Positions 11,201 to 22,500 of a DNA stretch of 64,000 nt are shown in pieces (the stretch's first letter is position 1; each line of letters begins with the position of its first letter). The DNA is from Nymphalis io (lineage: Eukaryota > Arthropoda > Insecta > Lepidoptera > Nymphalidae). Both the position numbers and the translations under genes were made by a program. The DNA lies in the NCBI RefSeq assembly GCF_905147045.1, contig NC_065894.1, forward strand, positions 12,933,501-12,997,500, given 5' to 3'. Below the pieces are notes generated by a model. That model worked only from the letters and a program-made list of their open reading frames with translations. It had not been told where the DNA came from and searched no databases.

Positions 11201-13866
11201 TGAAATCAACAAATCTTAAAACACGTCCAACAAGTGTTCAGCTCGTAACTTGTATCGATATTATAATATTTGCTTGCGCTAGACAGATGCAAGCCTCTCT
11301 CCCGGGAGACACTTGGCGACGATTTTCTCAAACAATAACATTCAGCCGGACACTACGTGATATTGCCTTCGACTCTACAATACGTTTGTTATTTTAGTTG
11401 TTGCTCAAATAATTTTAACTTCTGAATATGTTTCGGGTTCCTGGAATATTTTTAATTTGCAAAAAATAACATCTATTTTAAAAATAACAAAACAATCTAT
11501 AATAATCATTTGTTGTTCTGACTAGGTAACTAGGGAAAAAAAATCTTGACTTTATATATGTACATATAATAAAACCGTAACGGCGATATATATACGTTAA
11601 ATTTATACATTACACTGTCATTAAAACCGAGCCGTTAAATTGCAAGAAATGAAATCGATTCACAATCTAGAGTTCAAATTACACTAAAATATCTAGGCTA
11701 CATGACGATGGAAGATAATCCGAAACAGATGGTTTTGCACCTGCTGTTTTATGAGATAAGAATATTGACTACGTGCGAAAAAAATATGAAAAAGATGTCA
11801 GCTATGTATTTTAAACAATACTCCTATTTGGATATGATGTTTATTTATTTTTTAATGTGCAAGTTTTCAATTTATATCAGTTTTATTATATAGTAATAGC
11901 TTTTCCCCGTAATTCAGTTCGCATAGCAAATATGTTCCTGTAAATTATATACTAAGACCTTAACCAAATCTAAGACTACCTCGATTTCTTCGTGACAGAA
12001 ATAAGCCAACAGACAGAGCTACTTTCGCATTTATAATATTAGTACATATCATGAATCATGGTATTTTATTCTATAAACTTTTATTCAGCTACACCCACAC
12101 AATCTATAATCCGTCGAGTGGCACCCACAACAGACTTCCTAACCGGCTCTAATCTCCAAGCAACATCAGTGTTGTCGAGAACGATGGCATCCCTCGCGCA
12201 GATGCACAAAACGGGTCCACATATCAAAAAGAGAAAATCAAGAAATCCGCTCAATGGAAATCCTTTCGCCAAGGTATGCTGACTATTTAACATACTTCTA
12301 TTCTTTCATATCCGGTTACTATATTTAAAAAAAAAAACAATTAGTTTTGCCTTATGCATGAATAAAAAACATTTAAAAAATAACGTTCCGTAAGTATTGA
12401 AGTCATATCAAAATTATCGGTTACAGATGTAAAAAAATAATTCGTTAAATATAGAAACCGGGCTATAACAAACTCACTGGTGTTTTACTAATATTGTCCC
12501 TTCAGAAACACTCTCCATACTAAACTAACATTAAACAAAATTGGAAAAAAATAATTCTATAAAATGCGTGTATTAGGTTTTTTTAAATTATTAATTTACA
12601 ATTTTCAGTTAAATGTCACTATTAATATGGTCAGGCGCGCTTGTGTGAATACCACTCATTAGTTTACAGCCTCATATCAATAATTTGTATCGTTGTGTGT
12701 GTCGTATATCGTTTGTTTTGTAGAGTTAAGAAGCTAGGTAAGGAACAGGCAAATAAGACATTACATCTTAGATTCCAGTCTGCGATACAAATATAAAATA
12801 ATAAAAAAAAAATTTGAAACACCACTCTCAACATTAGGATGTAATTGTAACATATGAACAAGGGATGCCAAAACTTACTGCTATGAACAGCGCATTAGAA
12901 GTATGCATAAAAGACAATGTGCACAAATATCTCTTATATTATGAAGGTTTTTATTTACCCATACGGAATATTAAGATATATATTTTTACATAGTCTCCTA
13001 ACAATGTGTTTTACAAAACCTCGATTATTTAGCTAAATCGAGTAAATCTGTACCAAGCATATAAGCCTCACTGAATATTCGTGTGTTTAATTTGTGTTTT
13101 TAATACAGTGCTTTACTTTGAAGTAAAATAACGTGAAAAACCTACAAGTGTATGTGTGTGTGTATTCACGAACAGTCGACGGAGCAACGTGATTAATTAA
13201 GCTCCAAACCTTCTCATTAAAGCATAACCTAGAACCCTGTTATGTTTCCCTAAACAGGCTCTTACTTTTAGTTAAATAAGGAACATAATTTCAGGGTGTG
13301 ATACTAAAAACCTTGATCAGAAAACCCAAGAAGCCGAACTCCGCTAACCGTAAATGCGTGCTCGTGCGTCTCTCCAGCGGGCGAGAGATGATCGCCTACG
13401 TGCCGGGCATCGGACACAACCTGCAGGAACACAATATCGTGCTCGTTAGAGTCGGCAGGTGAGTGATGTGGTTCATCATGACAAATGGAGCAGTCGCCAT
13501 AATACTGCAGCACATCTTGACTATAAATATACTTAGCTATAGATCTTTTTACAATTACAAAGGTGAGTGAGCCAGTGTAAATGCAGGCAAAAGATATATA
13601 TCTCTGTTCCCATTATTGGTGCGTTGACGATGTAAGGAATAGTTAATATTTTCAAAATTCATCGCTTTATAAGCGATCCATTAAACTAACCAAAAACCAA
13701 ATGGATTAATATTAAACTTAACAAGTATCTGCTGCGTCTGCCACCAATAATGTATGATGAATTTGGGTTTTTTATCAATTTCAGAGTTAAAGATTGTCCC
13801 GGTGTGAAGCTGAAATGCGTCCGAGGTAAATTCGACTTGCCGCACGTCATCAAGCAGAAAGTATAG
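8299..13866 (+). CDS. mRpS12: Mitochondrial ribosomal protein S12, four coding exons
   Basis: Exons are 8299-8368, 12089-12273, 13295-13458 and 13785-13866; all introns have GT-AG ends and the phases join without error (501 nt, 166 aa). The protein is the S12 component of the small mitochondrial ribosomal subunit, at the decoding centre. It carries KPKKPNSANRK, then YVPGIGHNLQEHNIVLVRVG, then VKDCPGVKLKCVRGKFD, the classical S12 blocks. The N-terminal 25-30 residues (MNLLRKGISLLSIGLRIQ) are basic and amphipathic, as in a mitochondrial targeting peptide. The ATG directly follows TTTTCAG, so a non-coding first exon upstream is likely. Intron 1 (3.7 kb) holds a tRNA-derived SINE and another SINE-like repeat. 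The gene ends about 900 bp from the bZIP copy on the opposite strand (convergent). The Drosophila homologue is technical knockout (tko). Confidence 0.93.
8556..8926 (-). mobile_element. tRNA-derived SINE, copy S1a
   Basis: On the minus strand the 5' end reads GCCTCGTTGGTCTGTTGGC, a box A-like sequence, followed by GGGTTCAATTCCCAGGTC, a box B-like sequence, as in a tRNA-derived head. The body is about 300 bp and ends with ATTGGCCACTGTGGCCGAAATC. It lies inside intron 1 of mRpS12. Related copies are at 27901-28197 (5'-similar, shortened at the other end) and 61621-61960 (more diverged). Confidence 0.75.
9308..9592 (+). mobile_element. Older copy of the CTGGTGGTAGGG repeat (S3)
   Basis: Begins CACTGGTGGTAAGGCTTTG and ends TATACTATAAAAAAAAG. 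It has orthologues at the same relative place at 28880-29168 and 37551-37840, so it predates the block duplication. It differs from the three young copies by many substitutions. Confidence 0.75.
9600..12088. other. Intron 1 interior of mRpS12, repeat-derived and unassigned sequence
   Basis: 9600-10130 belongs to block B1. 10130-11400 is unique here compared with copies B2 and Q. 11400-12088 matches copy Q at 41130-42313, except for a 525-bp segment present only in Q. The stretch near 11990-12050 (ACAGAGCTACTTTCGCATTT) resembles a repeat tail common in Lepidoptera. No independent gene is seen. Confidence 0.5.
10878..10893. repeat. Perfect 16-bp palindrome
   Basis: GCGGATTATAATCCGC reads the same on both strands. 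It lies in the intron segment found only in copy P. It could be a dimeric protein-binding site or chance. Confidence 0.5.
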
Positions 13867-14763
13867 TAGTCTGATATATCCAGTTGTGTAAGGTTATTTG
13901 TAGCGAAATAAATCTAGTTTAAGTACAGGAATTACTTTTATTTTTAGATTTCTTAACCTAAAAATAACTTTAATTAAGAAGCTAATATAACACTAATGTT
14001 CGCGCGGTGGATTATTGAAAATTTGAGTAGTACATATATGAATTTGCAAGTTTCGTACTGTTATTTTTTCACTCTTATTTCCATTTATTTATTGATATCA
14101 TTCCGTGTGCATCTTAATAGCTAATAAACATAACACAAATCGTTTGATGAACAGAAGCAAAAAAAATATTGAACGGTTTCGTATTTACTTTTAAACATTT
14201 TATATTGATTATCTACAAATTAAAAATACACTAAACCCATTTAAAGTAAATATAAAAGTAAATTATGTATATCTATCGATCATCTTTGAATACACAATAA
14301 ACACTCATTCGTGAACCCGATTGGTCGGAAAGAAGTAAAAAGCGGCGCTTGCGCAAGCCGCACCCATTCTATTGTAACTTAATGGTATGTACTTAACTTT
14401 TTATTCAATGGGGACTTGAATGGGGTTAAGCTCGGTAGTCCACCTTATCTTTATGATACAAGATAGAAAAATCTATTGAAGATATTTGACTCGATATAGA
14501 TATAGATATTGTTAGTGTAAACTTCAAATTGATTATAACTTTCTATGATTTTGTAACAAAACTAAAAGGTTTTAAATAATTAAAAGGTCAATTTATGTTT
14601 GGTCATTTATTAAATTTATTTCAACTTACAATTCTTTAGAGAATAATATTCTGCAAGTATACTATTTATAAGATTGCACAAACATCATTGCACAAACACC
14701 TTAGAGTTTAGAACTTGTAGTTCAGAATAAAAAAAAAATAAACACTATTATAATTCTAAATCT
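13867..14763. other. Convergent intergenic region between mRpS12 and bZIP copies
   Basis: Non-coding. The plus-strand AATAAA at about 13908 lies about 40 bp after the mRpS12 stop and is the likely polyadenylation signal. The remainder matches 44069-45266. At the point matching 14281-14287 the Q copy carries a young S3 insertion, so this is the empty site. Confidence 0.6.
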
Positions 14764-15377
14764 CTAAAGGAACGTCTGGTCACACACTATACACCTATTC
14801 GAAGACAGCAGACGTATGATCTTAGACAGGTCTTTTTTCAAATAAGTGACCTTGAGTGAATTGTGGATCTCTCGTAGTTTTCTCCTGTCACGGCTCTGCT
14901 TTGCAGCAAAATTATTCCTCTCTCTCTGTTTTCTATAAAAATCGTCGGCGTTCTGATTAGTTTGCACGGCACGACGCATTCTCGGATTATTACCGAGCAA
15001 CGACCCTCCGTTCTTTTCGGCCATTGCTCTACTACTCTACTCTACTCTCTAGAGCGTCTACATCTATCATATAACTTGGACGCTTTTTTTTTTTTGTCTG
15101 ATACCGGAGACTTGGGTGGCGAAAATACGCACGTACTCCTTGAGACACTCATCGATTGCGACATATTTGTACTCGAAGACGCAGGCGCTGGTTCAACAAC
15201 GGGCACGTACATGGGCTGGACATACCCGATGTATGGGTACGGTTCAACACTGTATTGCACTGTGCTTATACACGGATGCGGTGGAAGCTCCGTATTTGTT
15301 TGCGATGTCGTTTCACGTGTACTATTTACAGATAGATCTAATGGTGAGTCCTCAGCGTATGGTGTCCAGAGAGCCAT
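14764..15377 (-). pseudogene. Type I bZIP gene copy a, broken by a CTACT-type replacement
   Basis: Starts with MALWTPYAEDSPLDLSVNST at 15377 and ends with the same C-terminus as copy b (VCDQTFL). Two defects are visible. A 12-base A run in the sense strand, after SPVSD, shifts the frame. In addition, about 48 bp encoding DALSDDPDYLAFEREALR are replaced at 15026-15052 by a short CTACT/CTCTA repeat. The bZIP half (MAEKNGGSLL to QTFL, 15024-14764) is open in its own frame. It is the first of two tandem copies with a unit of about 1.4 kb. Confidence 0.8.
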
Positions 15378-16045
15378 GATTACTTTAGTTAGTACGGTTA
15401 GTAGTTACGGTTGACTGCGAGTAACTAATGATGTTGTTGGTCGCCCCGGTCTTTTATTCTCGGGGGTGTGGTCTAATTGTGCAGGGCACCCCCACCCCGC
15501 TGCACGGGTTACTTCCGCTACCTGAACCAACGGGACACATCGGAAGAACAATGGGGTGACTTTCGGTCTATTATGAAGAGTTGCGTAGATTTTGCGTTTG
15601 CTATTAATCTGCTACTCAAGCTTGCTTGTTTTTGACACAATAGATAGAAAAATGTGAAGGTTGATTACAATGATATCATGATGTCACAATTTTCTGATAC
15701 AATATCGCGAAATGTTTTCAAATAATTTCTTCATTTTATTGTATGTACGATGCTCTACGTGTTCTTTGGTTTCATACTGATATTAATTTAAGTAATTTAT
15801 TATAACCATTGCAGAAAAAATTGTTGGAGAATATGATTTTAGTTGCAACATTCGGTCAAATAGAAGTTAAACCATTCGTGAATAATGAAAGATATTTCGA
15901 ACGATTCATAAATGTTATTCATGCAAGAACAGGAAGCAAATGACACCGTATGGCTCCTCTCCGGATGTAACTGTATTTAATTTTATATATATTAAGTTTT
16001 AGCCGACAACGCAGTCACGGAAAATTATGTACAACCTTGTAATAC
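15378..16045 (-). promoter_or_regulatory. Upstream spacer of type I copy a
   Basis: Nearly identical to 16793-17205 and 46119-46790, so promoter and gene were duplicated together. The minus strand holds an AATAAAAG TATA-like sequence about 80 bp before the ATG and a G-rich stretch (GCGGGGTGGGGGTGCCC) flanked by GTGCAG/CTGCAC arms. The far part (about 15797-16045) is also found alone at 19139-19388. Confidence 0.4.
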
Positions 16046-16156
16046 TCCAAGTATACTATTTATAAGATTGCACAAACATCATTGCACAAACACCTTAGAG
16101 TTTAGAACTTATAGTTCAAAATAAAAAAAATTAAACACTATTATAATTCTAAATCT

Positions 16157-16792
16157 CTAAAGGAACGTCTGGTCACACACTATACACCTATTCGAAGACA
16201 GCAGACGTATGATCTTAGACAGGTCTTTTTTCAAATAAGTGACCTTGAGTGAATTGTGGATCTCTCGTAGTTTTCTCCTGTCACGGCTCTGCTTTGCAGC
16301 AAAATTATTCCTCTCTCTCTGTTTTCTATAAAAATCGTCGGCGTTCTGATTAGTTTGCACGGCACGACGCATTCTCGGATTATTACCGAGCAACGACCCT
16401 CCGTTCTTTTCGGCCATTGCTCTGAGGGCTTCCCTCTCGAACGCAAGGTAGTCCGGATCGTCTGATAGAGCGTCTACATCTATCATATAACTTGGACGCT
16501 TTTTTTTTTCGTCTGATACCGGAGACTTGGGTGGCGAAAATACGCACGTACTCCTTGAGACACTCATCGATTGCGGCATATTTGTACTCGAAGACGCAGG
16601 CGCTGGTTCAACAACGGGCACGTACATGGGCTGGACATATCCGATGTATGGGTACGGTTCAACACTGTGTTGCACTGTGCTTATACATGGATGCGGTGGA
16701 AGGTCCGTATTTGTTTGCGATGTCGTTTCACGTGTACTATTCACAGATAGATCTAATGGTGAGTCCTCAGCGTATGGTGTCCAGAGAGCCAT
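16157..16792 (-). CDS. Type I giant/PAR-like bZIP protein, the only fully open copy
   Basis: An intronless 211-residue frame. Residues 12-16 are PLDLS, the PxDLS pattern bound by the CtBP corepressor. Residues 30-62 are rich in Pro and Tyr, and 65-95 in Ser. Residues 93-98 (DEKKKR) come from a sense-strand A10 run kept in frame here. The basic region is at 156-177 with NNFAAKQSRDRRK (162-174), matching the PAR/giant pattern NNxAAKxSRDxRR. The zipper is short (SLKVTYLKKDLSKIIRLL, 181-198) and the protein ends soon after, so dimer formation may be weak. By family it should act in the nucleus as a DNA-binding repressor or dominant-negative partner. The missing introns suggest a retroposed origin, or a single-exon ancestor. 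The flanks match the neighbouring copies. The exact orthologue is not known to me. Confidence 0.75.
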   Translation of the reverse strand: MALWTPYAEDSPLDLSVNSTRETTSQTNTDLPPHPCISTVQHSVEPYPYIGYVQPMYVPVVEPAPASSSTNMPQSMSVSRSTCVFSPPKSPVSDEKKKRPSYMIDVDALSDDPDYLAFEREALRAMAEKNGGSLLGNNPRMRRAVQTNQNADDFYRKQRERNNFAAKQSRDRRKLREIHNSLKVTYLKKDLSKIIRLLSSNRCIVCDQTFL

Positions 16793-17205
16793 GATTACTT
16801 TAGTTAGTACGGTTAGTAGTTACGGTTGACTGCGAGTAACTAATGATGTTGTTGGTCGCCCCGGTCTTTTATTCTCGGGGGTGAGGTCTAATTGTGCAGG
16901 GCACCCCCACCCCGCTGCACGGGTTACTTCCGCTACCTGAACCAACGGGACACATCGGAAGAACAATGGGGTGACTTTCGGTCTATTATGAAGAGTTGCG
17001 TAGATTTTGCGTTTGCTATTAATTTGCTACTCAAGCTTGCTTGTTTTTGACACAATAGATAGAAAAATGTGAAGGTTGATTACAATGATATCAAGATGTC
17101 ACAATTTTCTGATACAATATCGCGAAATGTTTTCAAATAATTTCTTCATTTTATTGTATGTACGATGCTCTACGTGTTCTTTGGTTTCATACTGATATTA
17201 ATTTA
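16793..17205 (-). promoter_or_regulatory. Candidate core promoter of the type I bZIP gene
   Basis: On the minus strand AATAAAAG lies at 16873-16866 and a TCATT initiator-like sequence at 16846-16842, about 29 bp apart, which fits an insect TATA-Inr pair. The ATG is 50 bp further on. A G-rich box with GTGCAG/CTGCAC arms lies just upstream. All three complete upstream regions in the window keep these elements. This is sequence inference only. Confidence 0.35.
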
Positions 17206-19138
17206 AGTATGCCTCGTATTAGTTTATGATTAAAACATAATATCGTGTGTGAAAACTGTATTATATACAGAAGAGCATAAAAACGGATTATTTACTTTAA
17301 TAAATTACTTTAATCTCTATTGCCGTGTTCAAGGAAAGTAGAGTAACTTTTAAAGTATTTATTAACACACGAATGTTTGTAATTAATAATTAGTATTATT
17401 TGGACATCATATGCTCTTAACGTAATGGTATTTTTTTTAATATTCTACGTCGCAGACGTTGTTAGGTAGCCTGCAAGTACGGGGAGAACCTCAAAGACAA
17501 ACAAGTATACATATTTCCAGTAATCCCCAATAAAGCGTCGTGGCGAATTAAAGTATTCCCTTTCATTATAAGGGGAAGGCTAAGCCCAGCAATGAGATTA
17601 TCAGACTACGAGAAAAATACCTCCCTACCTACCTGTAGTTGTCTGCTGTGCAACTATGCAATAAAATTCCACAGTTTGATTTTAGAAATTTTAATTAACC
17701 AAAATATTATATCTTAAAAAACAACTAAATGTGATATATAATATAAAAATTAGATGTTTATTTGACACATCACGCGTTACAGGCGAAATATTAAATATAA
17801 AGAAAATTACAATAATGAATTAAAAGTTAGTAATTAATATTATACAGTATTATAAATATTAGTAAGTACATGTAGTATTGATGTACTACTATTTCCTAAA
17901 TACATACAACGTAATGTACATATACCTATAGTGGATAGGTATAAAAAAGTTAGTGCAAACGGAGTCATACTCTTAGCGATATATAATAATAATATTATTA
18001 TCATTATAATGATATAATGATTAAAGCTCTCTCGAACTAATTACCTATCGTTACGATTGCAAAATATTTGACAAAGACAATCATTAGTTCGTAATCAGCT
18101 TCGTCTCGTAAACAAGTTGTTAACATAACTCGTAATTATTTGTTGATATAATCCGTCAAAACAAAAAAAACAAAAATTGCATTCCTGTAACACATCTATG
18201 TATTGATAAATAATCGAAGTTAGCTAAAATGAAAATGGTAAACAATATTAAAATATGAAATAGGTACCCATTACAAATGTCGCAGTGGTTCTTTTGCCTG
18301 ATCTCAGGTCGATCATACTAAGTAGGTAGGTACTGCGATTTGGCGGTAGAATATGTGATGAGTGGGTGGTACCTACCCAGACAGACTTGCATAAAGCCCT
18401 ATCACCAAGTAAAACCACCGGTTTGTAAAGTAATTTTTACTTTGACTGTTAGTAAGTCAATGTAGGTACCTAATTCTTTAGTAATTCAATTTATCAATGT
18501 TTATCAATTGGAATTCATAGATTTTAATACTTCATAAAATGCCAGGAAATTTCAAGTCTTTAAGACATAAATTAAACTAAAATATAGGTACTTCAATCAA
18601 GCAGGCTCTTACTAGCCCGTGTGATTAATTGTTTCACAGGATAAATTCAATTATTAATCTGGCGCCGGTAATGTATATTAAACTGAAAAAAACTGGCAAA
18701 AACTCGTTTTAGAAACATAACTATTGGCTGGTAATAATAAATAATGTCACTTTTTATAATATTAAGTACATCCATATATCTTAGCAGCTGCTTGGTTTTG
18801 TTTCTAATAACATAATAATTCGTAAATTAAGTGTTATCATTTATGGTATAGATGTCATCGTGGTTCACTTTTTCTAAGTGAGCCTTAAACAGATATTGCG
18901 TGTTCAAAGTTTCAAACTATTGGACTTTGGTGTGCTTAATTTTTGTTTAAAGCCATCCAGTCTCAGTTGTGAAAGATACAATCATGAAGAAACCTGCATG
19001 TGTTGGATGAAAATCTTCTCTGTTACTATCTAGTAACATGTGACACGAACAAGTTCCAAACATCTTCAAAACGAGATAGGTACTACTAACAGCAGTGAGA
19101 CATTTGCAAAATGCAACCATTTTATTATTATTATTATT
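17206..19138. other. Insertion-like spacer splitting the bZIP tandem unit
   Basis: The tandem unit continues at 19139, so these 1.9 kb separate two parts that are joined at 15797 and at 46536. The stretch holds an S3 fragment on the minus strand (about 18325-18420) and a Metulj-like fragment with GAAACCTGCATGTGTTGG (about 18955-19015), and ends in TTA repeats (19120-19141). No gene is seen. Confidence 0.55.
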
Positions 19139-19388
19139 ATTATAACCATTGCAGAAAAAATTGTTGGAGAATATGATTTTAGTTGCAACATTCGGTCAAA
19201 TAGAAGTTAAACCATTCGTGAATAATGAAAGATAATTCGAACGATTCATAAATGTTATTCATGCAAGAACAGGAAGCAAATGACACCGTAAGGCTCCTCT
19301 CCGGATGTAACTGTATTTAATTTTATATATATTAAGTTTTAGCCGACAACGCAGTCACGGAAAATAATGTACAACCTTGTAATACTCA
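19139..19388. repeat. Displaced piece of the bZIP upstream spacer
   Basis: Matches 15797-16045 and 46540-46790 (TATAACCATTGCAGAAAAAA to CAACCTTGTAATACTC) with few differences. It is the distal end of the tandem unit, and no further bZIP copy follows it here. Confidence 0.75.
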
Positions 19389-20479
19389 AATGTTCGGCAG
19401 GCCGGCATACATATATAGGTATACAGGAAAAGAAATGCATGGATATAATTATTGCTATAACTTGTGTAGCTGTTATTTTTTACTAAGCCGACTGGCTACT
19501 GATTTTATCGCCTATTCTTAGCCATAAAGTCTACGTACCCAACCGGTGGCGTTTGATCTTGGCGTTTCAAAAATTAGGTACCTGTTAAAATATATTTAAG
19601 TAAAAATAAAATAGAATTCGTTGAACTGTTGTACTAATTATTCCATCCGTACCGAATTTTACTAGCTGAATTTTTTTAAAGCACTACCACAAGTAATTTA
19701 TTGGATATTTCATATTTAAGCCTAATATACAAAATTTAATAATTTTCTTGCGTAAGAATATTATTATAATAACAGGTCGCTGGAATTCTGCGAGATATTA
19801 CTATTGTATTTGCGTTTAATTTTTTTTTAAATATGACATATAACAAAATAATGTACGCTCCTTTTCAAGCAAGCTTTCTTATAGTTTTAAAAGTATAAAT
19901 CCCTTATATTCATGTTACGCTCGTGGGAAACGCGACGATTTCTTACGTGAAAACTGAAATGGAGTGACGCGATTATTATCAGACTCTTCTAATGCAGCTT
20001 CAGCTGTCGGACTCACACTCAACTAACGATCAAATTGGATTATTTTTTTAATTAGCTTTTTATTTAGCATTTAGCGCGTCCAATATTTTGTTGCCTATAT
20101 CATCTAATTAAGAAAAAATGTGTTATTTAATACAGAAAAATGATAACGGAAACAAAAGCTATACTTCTATAGTAACTTATACAAATATGTAGATAGTTAT
20201 AATAGGTATGTCGTAATAATATTTAGGTTAGGTTAGGTTATCTTTTTATTCGAATCACCAACATTGCCAAAAACTTTTACAGATATTCAAACAAGAGTTT
20301 CTATTCATCATATACATCGCGTTGTATTGAAATTCTTAAACGAAACAAAACAAAAAAGAGATTAATTTATTGCATTTTACTAGTAACTTTTTAAGCCCTG
20401 TACCTAAATTACAGTTCTCACAAAGGATGTCTCCGTCCAAGGGATTACGATGATTTAAGTGTACTCATTGTTTTATAAC
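19389..20479. other. Non-coding AT-rich spacer
   Basis: No gene, clear repeat or RNA recognised. A short run of AGGTT repeats (TTAGGTTAGGTTAGGTTA) lies at about 20222-20240. Confidence 0.4.
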
Positions 20480-22500
20480 AATATCAATAATATCATCAAT
20501 AGCAAAAGTCTTTGAATCTTTAGTTTACCCCTTTCTATATAGTCATGTTAAAAAGTATCTTAGCGACTATCAACATGGATTCATGACTAAGCGATCGACA
20601 AATACTAATTTAGCTCTCCACGTCTCAAAGCTTACAGATTTTGTTGACGCTGGTCATCAAGTTGACGCCATATATACAGATTTTTGCAAGGCCTTTGACA
20701 AAGTTAATCATTCTCTGCTCCTCAATAAATTATCAGTATACGGAATTACGGGTACCGTGCTTAAATGGTGCAGTTCATATCTTGAATGCAGACACTCTAA
20801 AGTAGTTATAAATGGTTATGAGTCCAATAACTTCATAGCCTACTCTGGAGTCCCTCAGGGATCAAATTTGGGTCCATTATTCTTTAATATATACATAAAT
20901 GATATTGTGCATATTTTCAAAAACTCCACTGTTAGCTTATTCGCAGATGATCTGAAACTGATCCGTACTATTAAGCAGATTTCCGATGTACAATTATTAC
21001 AAGATGACATCGATAGGCTGGTTGAATGGTGTAGAATCAATAAAATGACATTAAATATCGATAAATGCTACCACATAAAATTCACTAGCAAAAATAAAGT
21101 AATTCCATCAAAATATTATATAAATGACATAGAATTGACTGAAGTAAATAAAGTACGTGACTTGGGTGTTACGCTTGACAGCAGGCTTAGTTTTGTTTAC
21201 TGGTGGTAGGGCTTTGTGCAAGCTCGTCTGGGTAGGTACCACCCACTCATCAGATATTCTACCGCAAAACAGCAATACTTGATATTGTTGTGTTCCGGTT
21301 TGAAGGGTGAGTGAGCCAGTGTAATTACAGGCACAAGGGACATAAAATCTTAGTTCCCAAGGTTGGTGGCGCATTGGATATGTAAGCGATGGTTGACATT
21401 TCTTACAATGCCAATGTCTAAGAGCGTTGGTGACCACTTACCATCAGGTGGCCCATATGCTCGTCCGCCTTCCTATTCTATAAAAAAAAAAAAAAAAATC
21501 ACATATTAACAAAACCGTGGAACAGGCGAATAAATCTCTCGGATTTGTACTCAGGTGCTCCAAAGATTTTAAAAGACCTTCGACCGTAATAAAACTTTTT
21601 GACAGCTATGTTCGTTGTAGACTCGAATACTGTTGTATAATCTGGGCACCTTATTACAGCATACATGTTGACAGAATTGAGCGAGTCCATAAACGGTTTC
21701 TGAAGCATATGTCATATCGATTTAAAATTAGCCAATATTCATATCGTGACAGGCTTAAACATTTTGAGAGAATAAGTCTTGAATCCCGAAGAACACTTTT
21801 ATCTCTAACTTTCTTTTACAATATTTTTAATAATAATATTGATAGTCCCGAAATTTTGGCCTCGATGACATTTAATTTACCTCGTAGCAATTCCAGACGA
21901 ATAGGTAATCTTTTACATACAGGAACATACAGGACAAATTTAGGGAAAAAATCTCTTATACCCCGCTTATCTGATTCATACAACAGCATTTCAAAACTAG
22001 TAGCTGATTTGGATGTTTTCCATAATAGCCTGTCTCAGTTCAAACGCAACATTTTAAATTACCTAAACACCTACCCTCGTTGAACTATCTCGCTAAGATC
22101 CAATTTGATTATTTACTGCTTATATAAGGATATTCTTCTCTAAAATTATATTTAAGTCAATATTCGTAAATTTAATAATCATTTCACAATCTTTTTAATA
22201 ATTTTAATAATGTAATTTTTAATTTTAATAATGTATTTGTATTTTATGGACTTATTTTACTTAATTTAATTTAATGACTATTTATAATTTACAATTTATA
22301 ATGTAATATTCAATTTAAATTTTTCAATTATTGACCCTATTTAATAACTATCTATAATGTGATGCTTTTATGAAAGATGTGATAACCTATAATTAGTGGA
22401 ACATTTGTCAAAAAACTTTGAAATTTCTATTGTTACTACTTTGTAAATCTGTAATGTATCTACTGTTGGTTGTCCAAAATAAATAAATAAATAAATAACA
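20480..22500 (+). mobile_element. CR1/Jockey-like LINE, 5'-truncated, split by a SINE-like insert
   Basis: The reverse transcriptase begins in a degraded frame at about 20485 (ISIISSIAKVFESLV). It continues openly at 20583-21195 with DFCKAFDKVNHSLLL, SGVPQGSNLGPLFF and SLFADDLKLI (catalytic FADD), then LDSRLSF. An S3 repeat is inserted at 21199-21497. The frame resumes with SHINKTVEQANKSLGFVLRC (21517-22083) and runs to the C-terminus with the conserved RLEYCCIIWAP segment. The 3' end is a short tandem repeat (AATA)n at about 22480-22497. It lacks the endonuclease half. The clade is assigned by motif pattern only. Confidence 0.8.
21199..21497 (+). mobile_element. Young S3 repeat inserted in the LINE
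   Basis: From ACTGGTGGTAGGGCTTTGTG to a poly-A of 16 bases. It is almost identical to 28239-28541 and 44490-44785. It interrupts the LINE coding sequence between LDSRLSF and SHINKTV. Its size, 3' poly-A and lack of coding fit a SINE or a non-autonomous LINE-mobilised repeat. Confidence 0.8.
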
